Source: Entomortierella parvispora
Lineage: Eukaryota > Mortierellomycota > Mortierellomycetes > Mortierellales > Mortierellaceae
Length of the DNA: 64,000 nucleotides
Assembly (NCBI GenBank): GCA_963573315.1
Contig: OY752142.1
Coordinates: 992,001-1,056,000 of the forward strand
Direction of reading: 5' to 3'
Part shown: positions 24,049 through 36,408 of the stretch, piece by piece
How positions within the stretch are numbered: the first letter of the stretch is position 1
Layout of the letters: every line of letters starts with the position of its first letter
Translations under genes and position numbers: made by a program
The notes under the pieces: generated by a model
The model's input: the letters and a program-made list of their open reading frames with translations, nothing else
What the model was told of the DNA's origin: nothing
The model's database searches: none

Positions 24049-26992
24049 TCAGAGTCCACGGATATCGCGAATTCGGACGGCCACGGCATTTCTGTGAGCC
24101 TCCAGACCCTCAATCTCGGCGAGACGCATCACAGTGTCACCAATAGAGTCCAATCCCTCCTTGGTCAACTGCTGCGATGTAATGTGCTTCAAGAAAGTAT
24201 CCGTGTTCACGCCAGAGTACATGCGAGCGTATCCATAGGTAGGCAGGGTGTGGTTGGTTCCAGAAGCATAGTCTCCACAACTGTGTTTAGGGAAAATATA
24301 AATTGAAGAAGGTGAGTCTCTAAAGAAAACATGATTTTTGGGTATATAGAAATCGCGGCATATGCTTACCTCTCAGGAGACCAGTGACCGACAAAAACAC
24401 TTCCTGCATTCATGACCTGCTCCACGTGGCGCTCTGCCTGCTCAAGGTGCAAGATCAAATGCTCGGGCGCGTACTCGTTCGAGAACTTCATAGCCTCCTC
24501 CATTGTGTCCACTGTGATGATATAACTCTTGGGAATAGATTCTCTCACAATGTCCACACGAGGCAAGCGGCTTGCCTGCTCATGGACCTCATCCTCAATT
24601 GCGCTCAAGTGCTCCGCCGTCAATCCAACCGCGATCAAAACCACCTGCGAATCTGTTCCATGCTCAGCCTGTGACAGCAAATCGGAAGCGACATAGGCTG
24701 GCACACTTGTCATGTCTGCGATCACCAACAACTCTGAGGGTCCGGCGGGCATATCAATTGACACGAGTGAAGAGCTGTCGATCTACATTTGAGAATTAAA
24801 ACAGAGTTAATACCCGAATCATATCACCCATCCACAACCAAAAATAAGAGGGGGGGGGGGGGGGGGATTTTCTTACCTGAGTCAACATCTTGGCAGCTGT
24901 AACATATTGGTTTCCGGGTCCACAAATCTTGTCGACCTTGGGGCAGGATTCTGTTCCGTAAGCCATGGCAGCCACGGCCTGTGCTCCTCCGGCCATCAAA
25001 ACCTTGGATGCTCCAACCTTGTGCGCCACATACATAACCTCGGGAACAATGCTACCGTCCATACGAGGGGGGGTTGCAATAACAATCTCGCTGCATCCTG
25101 CCACTGCAGCAGGAATACCCAACATAAGAGCCGTGGAAGGCAAGACGGCAGTACCACCGGGCACATACAATCCAACACGCTCAATGGGTCTAGAGAATCG
25201 AGTGCAGACTACTCCAGGCATTGTCTCCACCACCAAGGCCTTCTCCTGCAATTGTGCGGCGTGGAACTTTTGAATGTTGTCGTAGGCTTGATCGATAGCT
25301 CGGCGAGTTTGGTCGTCCAAAACCATGGATTCGGGGGAAAATGGAGCAGAGATAACAGTGCTTTGCAACTGAACGCCGTCGAATTTGGCCGTCAACTCTA
25401 ACAGGGCAGCGTCACCGCGCTCTCGAACACTCTGCACAATGGGCTTGACGCGAGCCATGATATCATCCGACTGGATAATGGGTCGGAGCAACAGCTTCTT
25501 TTGTTCGTCAGAGGAAAGAGCGTTCATCTTGTAGGACTTCATAGAGATGCGACCAGACTTTGAGCTCTTGGTCTGGGCAGCGGCAGTAGGCTTAGGTGCA
25601 GCAGGCGCAACAGATGCAGCAGTAGCAGCAGCAGCAGCAGCAGCAGCTTCTTTGGCGCTGACATCCCACTTTGGCTTGGCATGTCCAGGGCGACGGCTGA
25701 TTTTACGGGATCGGTTCTCAAGTTGCTGCTCTACATCTCTGAGGGTGACACCGTTGGCGACACACTTGACCAAAGCAAAGTAGATCAAATCGGCGGTTTC
25801 CCACGCAATATCCTCGGGGGTGGATGCGTCGCACAACTCTTCTGCCTCCTCCATGATCTTTGACTTTACCAGGTTGCTGTCCTTGAATAGGCGCTGAGTG
25901 TATGATCCAGCAGGAGCAGAGATTCTACGGCTTTGCAAAGTCTGATCCAAATGAGCCAATCCAGAGGAAGGCCCAAAGCATCCGCGGATGTTGTTGTGGC
26001 AGAAACCTGGAAGACAACCAGGCAAAAAAGATATTAGTTACTTTGCTGCAGGGAACTTGTACGTGCAGTCCGAGTTATATAGATCATATGAGCGAGAGAT
26101 GGATAGTACACATACCGGTGCCGTGCTGGTGAACAGTGAACTGAAGAGCATCGCTGTCGCAATCGACGTGGACCTTGACCAGATCCTGGGTGGAGCCGGA
26201 AGAGGCGCCCTTGTGCCAAAGACCTCTGGTTCTCGAAAAGTAAACGCCCTTTCCAGTCTTGAAGGACTCTACAACACTGTCGAGAGAAGAGTACACCAAG
26301 CCCAAGGAAATGCCTTGCTCATCTACAACCACAGTGGGGAACAATCCGTCGGCTCTATCGGACACAACAGTGGACATGAAGGCCTGGCCTAGGTTCAGCT
26401 TTCCTTCCTGGATATCGGTGGACAAGACGTTGCTGGACAAGAGAATATCAATGCCTGCGCGACCGAGGTCCGAGATGGAAGTGATCTGAGGGACGGAATC
26501 CTCAGAGAAGGAGGCAACAACTCGCTTGATTCCACCACGAGGCAACAGTCCAGCCTGGGCAGTCTGGGCTACTCGCTTGATGGCCTCGATGTTGGTGCTG
26601 TTGGGAGTGTCGTTGATGGTGAGGATGAAGACGGAAACTAGAGAGAGGAGCGAGGCCTGGATGTGCTCAAACTCGGCCAGGGTCAAGGCGACAGCGAGGC
26701 GCTCCTGGGGGATGTGAGCAAAGGCAGAGGCATCCGCAGCAAAGGCGGCGTAGGGGAGGACGACCTTGTCGGATCCAGCGTCAAGGAGCATGTGGATCTG
26801 GGCCAGAGGGTCCTGGGAGTCGAACTGGGCAGGCTGGACCCAGAAGGCATCCTTGTTCTGGGCCTTGAGGATGGCCTGGAGAGTGGCGTTGTCGGCGGTG
26901 GGGGCGACGAGGAGCTGGTTGGGCAGCAGACGATAAGCGCCGAGCTGAGCCTGGCAGTTGCCGGCCGCAAGGTCGATGCGTGGAATGATCAT
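24049..26992 (-). CDS. HIS4: Trifunctional histidine biosynthesis protein HIS4
   Basis: Four exons on the minus strand: 26992-26116, 26006-24877, 24782-24370 and 24280-24049. They total 2652 nt (883 residues; yeast His4 is 799). Residues 1 to about 330 are the HIS4-type N-terminal region plus phosphoribosyl-AMP cyclohydrolase, with [18 protein letters not shown] joined to FCHNN. The next segment, to about 450, is phosphoribosyl-ATP pyrophosphatase ([12 protein letters not shown]). An Ala/Pro-rich linker of about 45 residues follows. Histidinol dehydrogenase ends the protein ([68 protein letters not shown]). It catalyses steps 2, 3, 9 and 10 of histidine synthesis. The start at 26992 ([12 protein letters not shown]) is preferred because the frame upstream is only open by chance. 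A TGACTCA site upstream suggests general amino-acid control. Confidence 0.96.
24850..24866. repeat. G17 homopolymer in a HIS4 intron
   Basis: Seventeen consecutive G on the plus strand (C on the transcript), inside the second HIS4 intron and close to its donor site at 24876. Confidence 0.9.
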
Positions 26993-28063
26993 TCTTCCGG
27001 AGGGAGAGAGGAGGGGAGGGAGGAATGGAATGAAGGGGAATGGAGGGATGGAGGAAAGAAAAGGAGAGAAGGAAGGAAGATCGCCTCTGGTTCTTTTCAC
27101 ACAGACAGCACGACGGACAGCGCTCGATGGCCGTGTAATAAAACAAACATCATGACGCACAGCCCGTGGGCAAAAAAGAAGGAAAAAAATCAAGTTCAGT
27201 ATCACTTCGGACTGACTCACCCACAGCCACGGCCCAGATCATCTCTGCTGGTGATGCTGGTGGCTGCACACACAAGTCACTTGCGAATTCTCCGATCGGC
27301 ATTCTCGCCCGCTCACTCGTCCTCCCTCTTCGTTCCTCATTCTTCACGTCAAAAGTCCAACCTCCGACCTCACCCTTGCTATTTTATTACTGCCACTGGG
27401 CGCCATTCCGCCGCTGTCTATTTACATGGGCGAAAGGGGGAAGGGGGGCCAGATGCTTTTTTTTTTTTTTTTTTTTTTTTTTTTGATTCTCTGTCAGTTG
27501 AAGTTAATAGCAATTGATCTGGAAACCGATAAACCGACTTTTTTGCTCGTTTTCCGAGAATCGACAAAGAAGACGCCACCAAGCTCGACCATCTCCCCTC
27601 GAAGCTCTCCCCTCAGAGGTAGCAGAGCCCCATTTGTAGTATCACAGAACATTTTGGGCCTGCCTCCTTTCTTCGATGTGTCAAGAATCATCTTTTTGAT
27701 TCACAGAGTTGATTGGCCCTTTTTCAATTTTTGTGTAACTTGATCCTTGCTGGAAAGCTGAAAAAAAACTGTTTTCCAAGAGAATCAAAAAGTCATTCTC
27801 GTTCGGCAAGCGGGGAACCAAGGCACAAGCAATCACTCAACCCAAAGCGCGTGCCAATTCCATCCAGCATCGGTCACCGTAGAGCTTCACTCCTCTTGTG
27901 CTCTTTTTTTCTGGTGTCCTTTTCTTTCTCCCTTTCTCCCCTTCTCTCTTTCTCTCTTTCTCTCTTTCTTTTTTCTCTTCCGTCTTCAGTCGTCCTTCCC
28001 TCCCTGCCCCTGTCCTTCTCGCCCCCCATTGCTTCATTCTCCCATCATCTCCTTTTTCCCAAC
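26993..28063. other. Divergent HIS4 / monooxygenase promoter; T28 tract
   Basis: No gene seen. The stretch holds purine-rich leader DNA next to HIS4, the TGACTCA site, a run of 28 T at 27457-27484, and a CT-rich leader (about 27900-27990) before the monooxygenase start. Confidence 0.6.
27213..27219. promoter_or_regulatory. Candidate Gcn4/CPC1 site upstream of HIS4
   Basis: The sequence TGACTCA lies about 220 bp upstream of the HIS4 start codon. This is the exact consensus for Gcn4-type bZIP activators, which control HIS4 in yeast. A 7-mer occurs by chance roughly every 8 kb on two strands, so location is the main support. Confidence 0.5.
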
Positions 28064-29909
28064 ATGACGGCTACTTCAACAGACAGCGATCTCCCATCCG
28101 TCATCATTGTAGGAGCAGGTCTGGGTGGCCTACTACTGGCCATCCTGCTGGACCGCATTGGCATCGACTACATCATCCTTGAGCGCTCCACCGGACTCAA
28201 ATCGCTTGGTAACAGACCTTAAGCTATCAAGCAACTAAATGATGCGAAGAGCACTGGTTCGAATTCTATCTCACAACGTACTCTCTACAATCGATACCTT
28301 AGGATCGGCCATGGCCATGGGACCCCACCTGTTGCCCGTCTTTGAGCAATTGGGCATGCTAAAGGAGCTCATGGAGATCAGTCTTGAGTGTCCAACACTG
28401 TGGCAGTTTGACGAACATATGAATGTCATGGGAGAAGTCCTCATGAAGGGCCAGAAGGAGTTGTAAGTGTCGATTGTCCCTCATGCTTGGGTTGTAAGGC
28501 GTCCTCCATGGGAAGGACAGAGAGACCTTGGCGCTGAAAGAGCAAAAGAGCCGGCGCCGATCTAATTAACGAACGACAACCAGAATGGACACAAAAAAAA
28601 GAATGAGAGCCATGCATGACCTCTGCCTCGATCTCACCACGCATTTTGTCTGTCTTCTCTACTTTTACTTGATCCGCCATGTCCACACAGGACAGGATAC
28701 GACAACATTATTTTCCCTCGGCCAGACTTTCACCGATTGCTGCTGTCCAAAGTCTCTCCGGAACGAATCATCAACAGCAAACGGGTGCTCAAAATTGAGG
28801 AACCGGAGGACACACCAGACAAGGTCAAAGTTACCTGCGCTGACGACTCGGTCTTCATAGCGGATATGGTCATTGGCGCAGATGGGACCTACAGCGCTGT
28901 CAGGTAAACTACTCTCTAGACTAGTTCTTTATCGAAAAAGAGGGGAAAAGCACATTGACCAACCTCACTCACTATTCAATCCAGGCAAAACATGTACCAG
29001 ATCTTGGAGGAGAGCGACAAATTGCCCAAGTCGGATAAGGAGCCATTGGAGGTCGGTTTCACGTGCATGGTCGGTGTGACAAGTCCTATGGATCCAGAGA
29101 AATATCCTGCTCTCAAGGATGACTATGCTCACTTCAGATCCGTTGTTGGAGGCGTCCGTCATAACTGGGGTGCAGTCAATCACAAAGGCAATCGCTTCAG
29201 CTGGGTAGCCAACATTCAGTTCACAAGCAAAGAAGAAGCGCAGCAACAGCAATTCGTGAACTCAGAGTGGGGGCCTGAAAGGAACAAGGAGATGATCAAG
29301 GAATTCCATGGCCGCGCGAATCCATTCGGTGGTATCATTGGCGATTTTATGGATGCTACACCTCCAGAGTTGATCTCCAAGGTTTTCTTGGAACACAAGA
29401 TGTTCAAGACTTGGTACCATGGTAGATGTGTCCTTATTGGGGACGCCTGCCACAAGATGTTGCCTGCAGCTGGTCAAGGTGCCGTCAACGCCATGCAGGA
29501 CGCCGTGATTTTGGCCAATTGCTTATATGATCTGAAAGACAAGTCGGCCAAAAGTCTCACGGATGCTTTCCAGAGTTACTACAGCCAACGCTATGAACGT
29601 GCTGAGGATGCCTACAACCTTAGTAAGATGATAGCCAAGATCATGCAGGGACAGTCATGGTCCGATCGATTGATTCGCACCGTCTTGCTCAAGTATCTCC
29701 CTCACTCTGTGCAGCAGTACCAGTATGCCAGGTCAGCTCTCTACAGACCTCAGATCATGTTTTTGCCCTTGGTGGAGAACAAAGGGTCTGTCGCACCCTT
29801 ACCTCAAAAGCCTTGCCAGAGATACATCCAAGAGTGCAAGGAAAAAAGAGACAATGCCGAACAGGAGCTCAGTCAAAAGCCTTCTGGAGAGCAGGTCGTT
29901 GCAGTCTAG
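28064..29909 (+). CDS. FAD-dependent monooxygenase, copy 1 (FMO1)
   Basis: Four exons: 28064-28208, 28303-28462, 28691-28903 and 28985-29909, giving 480 residues. The protein has the aromatic-ring hydroxylase (FAD_binding_3) plan: N-terminal Rossmann motif IIVGAGLGGLLLAILLDR, the DG motif IGADGTYSAVR, and the second FAD site VLIGDACHKMLPAAGQG. It is expected to use FAD and NAD(P)H to hydroxylate or epoxidise a small organic substrate; the substrate is unknown. A hydrophobic C-terminal membrane anchor is not evident. It is the first of four paralogs in 17 kb and has the fewest introns. It keeps RHN-WGA, CHK-MLP and AGQGAV uninterrupted, where the paralogs are split. Confidence 0.92.
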
Positions 29910-30112
29910 CAAAGATAACATAATGAACCCATTCCAATCCTGCCCATCTGCTTGGCGCGACACAGTCGCGTCCACGCCAGCGAGCAATCACAAAAAATTG
30001 TCAACAATGACGAACAAGAGCAATTACAGAAGCAGTCACTCACTTACTGCACTTCACTTCAACGTCGTCCATTCTATTGCCTCGCATTTCTTTCCACATC
30101 ACGCATTGAACC

Positions 30113-31541
30113 ATGGTTGACACTGCACAAAGACCCTCGCCAGTATGGACAGCATTTTAAAGTTGAAAGAAAGCGCATGAAAACATGGCCCATGCAAGGT
30201 CATCCATTCAGCTTTGTTGGACCTTGTCCTGACCTAACCCTCCATCTCCCTAGGAGGACAACGACAGACGCGCCGCTCAGACACATCGACAGGGTCGCAG
30301 CCATCGAGTGGATTCAGGCCAAGAAGCTAGATCGCCGCACAACAGAGAAGATGATGAAGGCGCAGGCGCACAGAGTGATCCGGAAACAGAGACCGAGTCT
30401 GAATCAGAACAACCCTCTACAAAGCGCGAAGGAAGCGAGCAAGGAGTTCAGCTCATTACCAGCTCTGGAGAGATCACTGTAAGGACCTCTCCCCCTCTCC
30501 CCTTATTGGATACTTCAGTAAAGAATACTGATTCAGAGTTTCTGTTCACTCTCTCACTAGACGGAAGCTCTTGACAAAATCCTGTTGCAAGTATCAGATC
30601 AATCCTCGCTAAACACCATGAAAGCAATTGTTGATTCGGTTTTGGAGGATGAAGCTGTCAAGAGGGCCACTCTAGCCATGAACAAGGACATTCAAGGTCG
30701 GGTCTTGTTGACTATTTCCAACATTGGAGGCGTCAAAATCCCACGGATGCACTTTCGTCTCTTGGAAGAGGATCTGGATCAATGGAAAGAGTACCATTCC
30801 AGAGAATTTGGCTTTACATTTGTTGTCGGCGCTCAGACTCATGAGTTTAAGAACCTGACAAAGATTCAAGCAGGATGGATTCACAGTCGAGATTTCAAGT
30901 GTCGGCGGTATGGGGAACCAAGGACAAGTTACATGGAAGAGAGAGCGGCCAAGAAGGCGGCGTCAAAGGAAAAGGATGGCGAACAGGAAGAAGGTCGGAT
31001 ACGGAAACGAAAGAGAAAAGCTGCAGGAGCGAGCGTGAAATGCGACTGCAAGGCAAGGATCACATGCCACCTCCAGACTCTCTCTCCAGATGAATCAGAT
31101 ACTAGAGCAGTATCTGAGCCAGCGGCACCAGAAACAAGCGCCAAAAACACATTCAGGATCTATCATATCACCTACTATTTTCAACACTCGCATCCACTGT
31201 CCAAAGAAGTGCTTGAGATAGGAAAAGAGGAAGAAGCAGAGCCAATGGACGGGGACTTTCAGGATGCTTACTTGCGTCCGCCAAGGTCTCTACGGCAGGA
31301 GAGCGTTGACATGTTAGAACAGCAGGCGGTGGAGGAGAAGCAACAACAAGAGCTATCAATACCATATGGGCGGGCACGGACCAACAATGACATACCTCCC
31401 AGCCATCAAGAAGAACGGCAGCAGCTACTGCAACAAGTATACCAGCTTCTGGACGCTAATCCGACGGACTCTGCAACGTCCTTGCTGAGGACTTTTGCAG
31501 AGGACCTGGTCCGAGCGGCATCCAAGAACAAACAAGAATAA
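30113..31541 (+). CDS. FAR1/WRKY-GCM1-like zinc-domain protein
   Basis: Probable exons 30113-30142, 30254-30478 and 30561-31541, giving 411 residues. The short first exon (MVDTAQRPSP) is inferred from a good donor, a branch-point-like ctaac and a clean acceptor. After a disordered acidic N-terminus, residues of about 160-290 contain the Cys/His spacing of FAR1/FLYWCH-type DNA-binding domains: SRDFKCRRYG, then VKCDCKARI, then YYFQHSHPL. Between them is a strongly basic stretch (RIRKRKRKAAG) that could be a nuclear signal. The C-terminus is Gln/Glu-rich and helical. Such domains occur in transcription factors derived from Mutator-like transposases. No transposase core is present here, so a domesticated regulator is plausible but not shown. 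Confidence 0.65.
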
Positions 31542-31695
31542 ATGAACTTGCCACCAATTTGAAAAAGATCATCACGTGATACCAGCTCGAGCTCTCCGGC
31601 CGTTGCAATGATCGAATCGATCCAATCTCGGCGCCGTGCCGATTTGCATTCTCCTTCCACTCCCTCCTCTCCCTCCACCCCCATCATAATATACC

Positions 31696-33281
31696 ATGCC
31701 CCGCATTCCCCGTTCCTTGAAGGTACACTCCTCGGACAAGATGAACGGCTAGAGCGCCATGCAGGAACAGTTGTAGACCCGCCGAGATTTTAAAAAAAGC
31801 CACTAAAGGAATCAGGAACAGGAACAAGCAATGGCAGCATCAGGGACTTGATGATAAATGAATGTCTGGGATCTGATCCAACCAGTCTTTTTCAAGAAAT
31901 GTCTCTTGAGGTTCCAAGACAGCATTCACACGAGTGATTCTGCTAGACGATCATGACCAAAACAGCCCATAGTGTTCGTTCTTCAGCAACCTCAACGCGC
32001 ACCTGGACATTTTTGCTGCAAGAGCCAGAGGTTACAAGCTACGGCAACACCACCCCTTTTTTTTATCTAAGCTTCTCAACATACAGTTGATAAGGGTTTT
32101 TGAACCAGGAGTCAGGAATACTGGATCGATGAGGCGAGCAGTTAGCGGCGGCAGAAAGTATCTATGAAACTCATCCAAAGTTGTGTCGTATATTTACACA
32201 CTGTAGGCAAACACCTTGATCGCCTTGGGCGTCGGCCTTTTGGTCAGCAGCACTAGCACCGGTGTTGTTGCTCTTGCCGAGGGTACCGAGCGCAAGCAGA
32301 AGGTATGCAATCCAAAGGCTCACAGGAACAGCATGCAAAGACACGTTTATTTAACCAACCACCCCGATCTCTCTCAATCTGCAACTAGCTTCCTATCTAC
32401 GATGAACTCGAACCCGAGATGGTCGTCAAGGAGGAGCCCACTCGTTTGGATGAGGCTCTCCGCGCTGCTCGCAAGGAGACTGACCGTCAGATCCTGGGCA
32501 TGAAGTACCACCTCCAGATGGTCACCAACAAGGTTGTCGACATTGAGAAGGAAGCCGAGAGTAAGTTGACTTGGCCGCTATTCCATCCCATGAAAAACAA
32601 TCAGTCCTCATTGGCCAATGAACTAACGCGAGAATAACAACTGGACTCTTAGGCAACATCAAGTCTGTCCTGGTCAAGGAGGAGGAGGTTATGCCCGCTG
32701 CCTTGTACGTTGTCGTTGCAGGATTTGCTGGATCTATCTTTGCCAGCCGTCGCAACATCTTGGTCCGCTTCTTGAGCCCCTTGGCGTTCTCGACCATGGC
32801 CTTTGGCTACTTCTTCCCTGCCTCTGCCAACCGTTTAATTGCTCAGGCCAACCAGTCAGATCTGTCAAAGTACTTGCCCCAGGACATGCAGAAGCAGATT
32901 CGTGACTTTACTTCGTCCTCTTCATCAACATCGACTTCATCACCTTCAGCCGCTGTTTCTTCTGCCGTCTCTTCCGTCTCTAGCCAGGCCGCTGTTGCAG
33001 AAGAAAAGATCAAGAAGGCAAGCGAGGAGGTGAAGCAGCTTTTTGAGAAGAAGAGCACCCCAGAGTCGGTCCAAGAGGCTGTCGAAGACAAGATTCAGGA
33101 GACTGTTCAGGTCGCCAAGGAGACCGTTGAGGACGTCAAGGAGAAGGTTGCCGAGATCAAGAAGACTGTCGTCGAGGAGGTTCAGAAGGAGATGGCCAAG
33201 GTCGAGAAGAAGGTTGAGGAGACTGACCGCGAGGTCAGACTCCGCAAGATCCGTGAGGAGGACAGCCGTAAGCGCGTCTAA
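31696..33281 (+). CDS. MICOS subunit Mic26/Mic27 (apolipoprotein O family)
   Basis: Probable exons 31696-31722, 32207-32302, 32389-32560 and 32653-33281, giving 307 residues. The core is typical: LPIYDELEPEMVVKEEPTR, a helical segment, then two membrane-like stretches (MPAALYVVVAGFAGSIFAS and LVRFLSPLAFSTMAFGYFF). A long Lys/Glu-rich coiled coil follows to the C-terminus. The family sits in the mitochondrial inner membrane and helps shape cristae. The first exon (MPRIPRSLK) is the least certain part. An in-frame stop lies just before 32207, so an upstream exon is needed, and this one fits the phase. It leaves a 484-nt intron. The coiled-coil tail is longer than in yeast Mic27. Confidence 0.8.
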
Positions 33282-33550
33282 GCCCGTGTCTCTCATTGGG
33301 ATGTATTCCCCCCCCCTTCTTTCCTCCCCCGGTTGGAGCAACGCTGGTGAAGCGTTTATACTCTTGATTATTTTAGACAGAGGACGATAGATGCGGAGAG
33401 GAAGTGGGTAGGAACGCACAATGGGTGCTCGACTCTAGGAAAAAAACGACAGGAAACCATATGACAAAGATTTGTGTGAAACTCATTAAAAAAAAAAGCA
33501 TTGACAATTTTTTTGTATTGTGACGAAGGAATATGCCCGCATCGTTTTTT

Positions 33551-35621
33551 CTATATCGCCTCAGCTTCGCTAGGATAACCAGCAGTGTCATCGACGTCAA
33601 CTTTTTTCTTCTTGGCTTCTTGTTCTCGCTGATAACGTTTTGAGGGGACCTGTGGCCAATGTGGAATGGTACCTCGCCGAGGAACCTGGGACAGGAAGGC
33701 GATCTGGGGTCTGTAGCCTGAAGACTTTACGTACTGCCGTTGCTGAAAGGAAGCTGGCAAGTTCATCAGGATCCATCGCAAAAGTCGATCAGTCCAGGTT
33801 TGGCCGGACAGGACCTTGGAGATGATCTCACTCAGTCGAAACAACTTCTTGGTCATCTCGTACCGCTGCTCGTAATAGCTCTGGAAGGCTGCTTGGAGGG
33901 AAGCGAGGGAGGTGTCCTCGACGTCATAGAGGCAATTGGCGAGGATAACAGCGTCTTGCAACGCGCTTACAGCACCTGAGAAAAGTGTTTAATAACAATA
34001 AAAAAAGGTGAGATCAAAAGCACGCAGATGTGATGAGGTACCAACCACCTGGATATTGTTTTTGTAAAATCACCAAGACCTGCAGCAGGAAGGAACTATT
34101 GTGGATGGATTTTATGTCAGAACTTGTTGGGTTTATCTCCTGAAGCAAGCGCCTCGGCAAAGTGCAAGATTATAACTCACCTTGTGACACGCTGAATGTA
34201 AGACGGACGTTGGTCGTAATTGAGTAAAGGAATAAAAGGAAAGCCAGTTAGGGGTCGGCATGCCATGACAACAAGATCCCTGAAGGGCTTTGGAGGGCTC
34301 CTTTAGCACTAACCGTCACCAATGAGTACGGAACGGCCGTGATGCCAGGTTTGGAACAGCTTGTATTCCAAAAAGACCTTGGAGATCAACTCGGGAGGTG
34401 TCTGGTCGACAAAATCGCCGATTTTACCGCCGAAAGGGTTGGGCAAGTCTCTGAACTCATCCAACATCTCCTTGTTCGATTCGGGGCCCCATTCAGAGTT
34501 CATGAACTGCTGTCTCTTGGCCTCTCCCTCGTCCAGATATTGCAGGTTGAGTTGCCAGGTAAAACGGTTGTTCCTCATGTTGATCGCACCCCACTAGGTT
34601 AAAACCCGACGGAAAATAGGAGCGAAACCCCCAATGTAAGTCCATCATCCAAGTTGTTGTCTTTTTTTCATAGAAGAAACCCCTTTGGTGAGACCGAAAC
34701 GACTTACGTTATGACGGACACCTCCGATGACGGATCTGAAATGGGCATAGTCATCCTTCAACTCTGGGTACTTTTCAGGGTCCATAGGTCCGGTAATACC
34801 CACCATAGTTGTGAATCCAATCTTCATAGGATCTTTGTCTACCTTCGGCAGGATCCCCTTCTCCTCCATTACCCGATATAAATTTTGACGAACAGAGCTG
34901 TACACGCCGTCGGCTCCTGTGACCAAATCCGCAAAGAACTCGCTGTTATCAGAACATGTCACCACGACCTTGTCCTTTTTGTTCTCGTTGTCTTCATCAA
35001 TCTTTAAAACTCGTTTGCCCCAGATAATCCTGCTCTTGGGCACCTTGGAAAGCAATAGATCGTAAAGGGCAGGGCGTGGAAAGATGAGGTTCTTGTAGCC
35101 GGTTCTATTCAAGCAACATCAGATTGAGTGGCCAAAAATAAGGGCCTGATTTTAACAGCCGGCAACAGGACACTCTGGCACGCTCCTTACAACTTTTCTT
35201 GGTCCTTGTAAACAACCTCTCCCATGTCTTCCAGTTTTTCATTCATCATCTTTGCAGTTGGAAACGGAAGTGAGATGCTTTGGAGCTCCTCCAGCATGCC
35301 CAATTGCTCAAACAAGACCTGGATACTGGGCGAGAACGACATGGCGGATCCTGAAAACAGCAAAGAAAGAAAGAAAGAAATCACGGTGGCTGTCAGCATG
35401 TCTTTTTTTTTTTTTTTTTTTGTTTGTTTGATATTTCGTCCAAGAAATGAAAGGTATGCAGAAAGAATACCCAATGGTTTGGGGGTAGAAGCTCGTTCAA
35501 GGACGAGATAGTCTATATCGCCCATTCTCTCAAGGAGAATCGCCAACATGAGACCTCCTAGGCCAGCTCCAACGATGAGGACACTTGGTGCGACTCTTTG
35601 GGACGATTCGGACGATGACAT
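33551..35621 (-). CDS. FAD-dependent monooxygenase, copy 2 (FMO2)
   Basis: Seven exons on the minus strand: 35621-35471, 35350-35191, 35104-34708, 34593-34314, 34191-34181 (11 nt), 34095-34074 (22 nt) and 33975-33551. They total 1446 nt (481 residues). Motifs: VLIVGAGLGGLMLAILLER, TGADGVYSSVR, and VLIGD-ACHK-FLPAAGLGAV, the last spread over four exons. The 22-nt exon uses the donor gtgatt. An alternative donor 6 nt earlier would give a 16-nt exon lacking two conserved residues and is less likely. Same family and expected chemistry as FMO1. The closest relative in the window is FMO3, which has the same phases at shared introns. Confidence 0.88.
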
Positions 35622-36055
35622 TCTGAGTACGGGTGGATGAAGGCACTCTCCAGTGGAAAGAGGGTTGTGGAATGGGAAATGTGACAATGGCAGGGACAAG
35701 GAGGGGAGAAAGGCAAAGGAAAGGGAACGAAGTGGACCTCCAGGACCCACCCCTCCCATCGATTCTTGTGGCTCTCGCAATGTTTCGCTCTCGTCATGGA
35801 CCGTTAGTGCAGTCGCACAAAGCACAGCTGTGTTCCGTGGGTATCACGACAATGTCCAACGCGGCATGTTTTTTTTCAGCGATTGCTGTAAACAACCTGG
35901 TTGCCATGCCTGTATATCAGACCATCCTTGCTTAGAGTCTGAAAAAGTCCATTGCCAAGATCAAATACGCACTTCCAGCCATGCACTCGACTTTTCCCCC
36001 AATTGGATAGAACATTATCCATCCTACCTCTCTTCCTTGTTTATTAAACATTACT

Positions 36056-36268
36056 CATGCATTCTCTCTGCTCTTCTGCTGTGCGACATGGGAGGAGGGG
36101 ACAACAGAGACCAACAAATGATTGCTCATTTTCACAACCAATGATCAACAGTCTCAGGTTTGCGCCAGCTATCGCCGTGCCATGGGCAGGGACGGGGCGC
36201 TGGGCTTGTTGGCAGTGAATAGCTTCTCTAATGAACTGGCACAAACAATGGATAACGGATATAAAAAG
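36056..36268. repeat. Dispersed direct repeat, copy A
   Basis: About 210 bp that closely match 39982-40198, in the same orientation, with scattered substitutions and small indels. In copy B the sequence lies directly 3' of FMO3. Here it lies 3' of a broken FMO3-like exon (36294-36408). Confidence 0.85.
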
Positions 36269-36293
36269 AAAGGTCTGGTTCCTCCAATAATAT

Positions 36294-36408
36294 CATACCC
36301 CTGTCTCCGATTTGGGGCAAGAACATGGTCTGAGGTCGATACAAGGCCTGCTTCTCATAGTCGTGTTGTTGGACCCATTGGGGGTCATGACAATCCTCGT
36401 CCAGTTTA
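36294..36408 (-). pseudogene. Truncated copy of the FMO3 last exon
   Basis: The minus strand reads WVQQHDYEKQALYRPQTMFL, close to the FMO3 sequence WVQQRDYEKQASYRPQIMFL. Compared with FMO3, about 131 bp covering the protein C-terminus and stop are deleted. The frame is lost upstream of the WVQQ segment. No promoter or other exons remain, so it is a fragment of a former duplicate. Confidence 0.85.

Noticed and set aside
26663-27517. 284-codon plus-strand frame over HIS4
   Set aside because: Antisense to the conserved N-terminus of HIS4 and continuing into a poly-T tract.
34074-34095. 16-nt version of the FMO2 micro-exon using the donor at gtcttg
   Set aside because: It would delete two residues of the conserved AAGxGAV segment, while the 22-nt version keeps the length seen in all paralogs.
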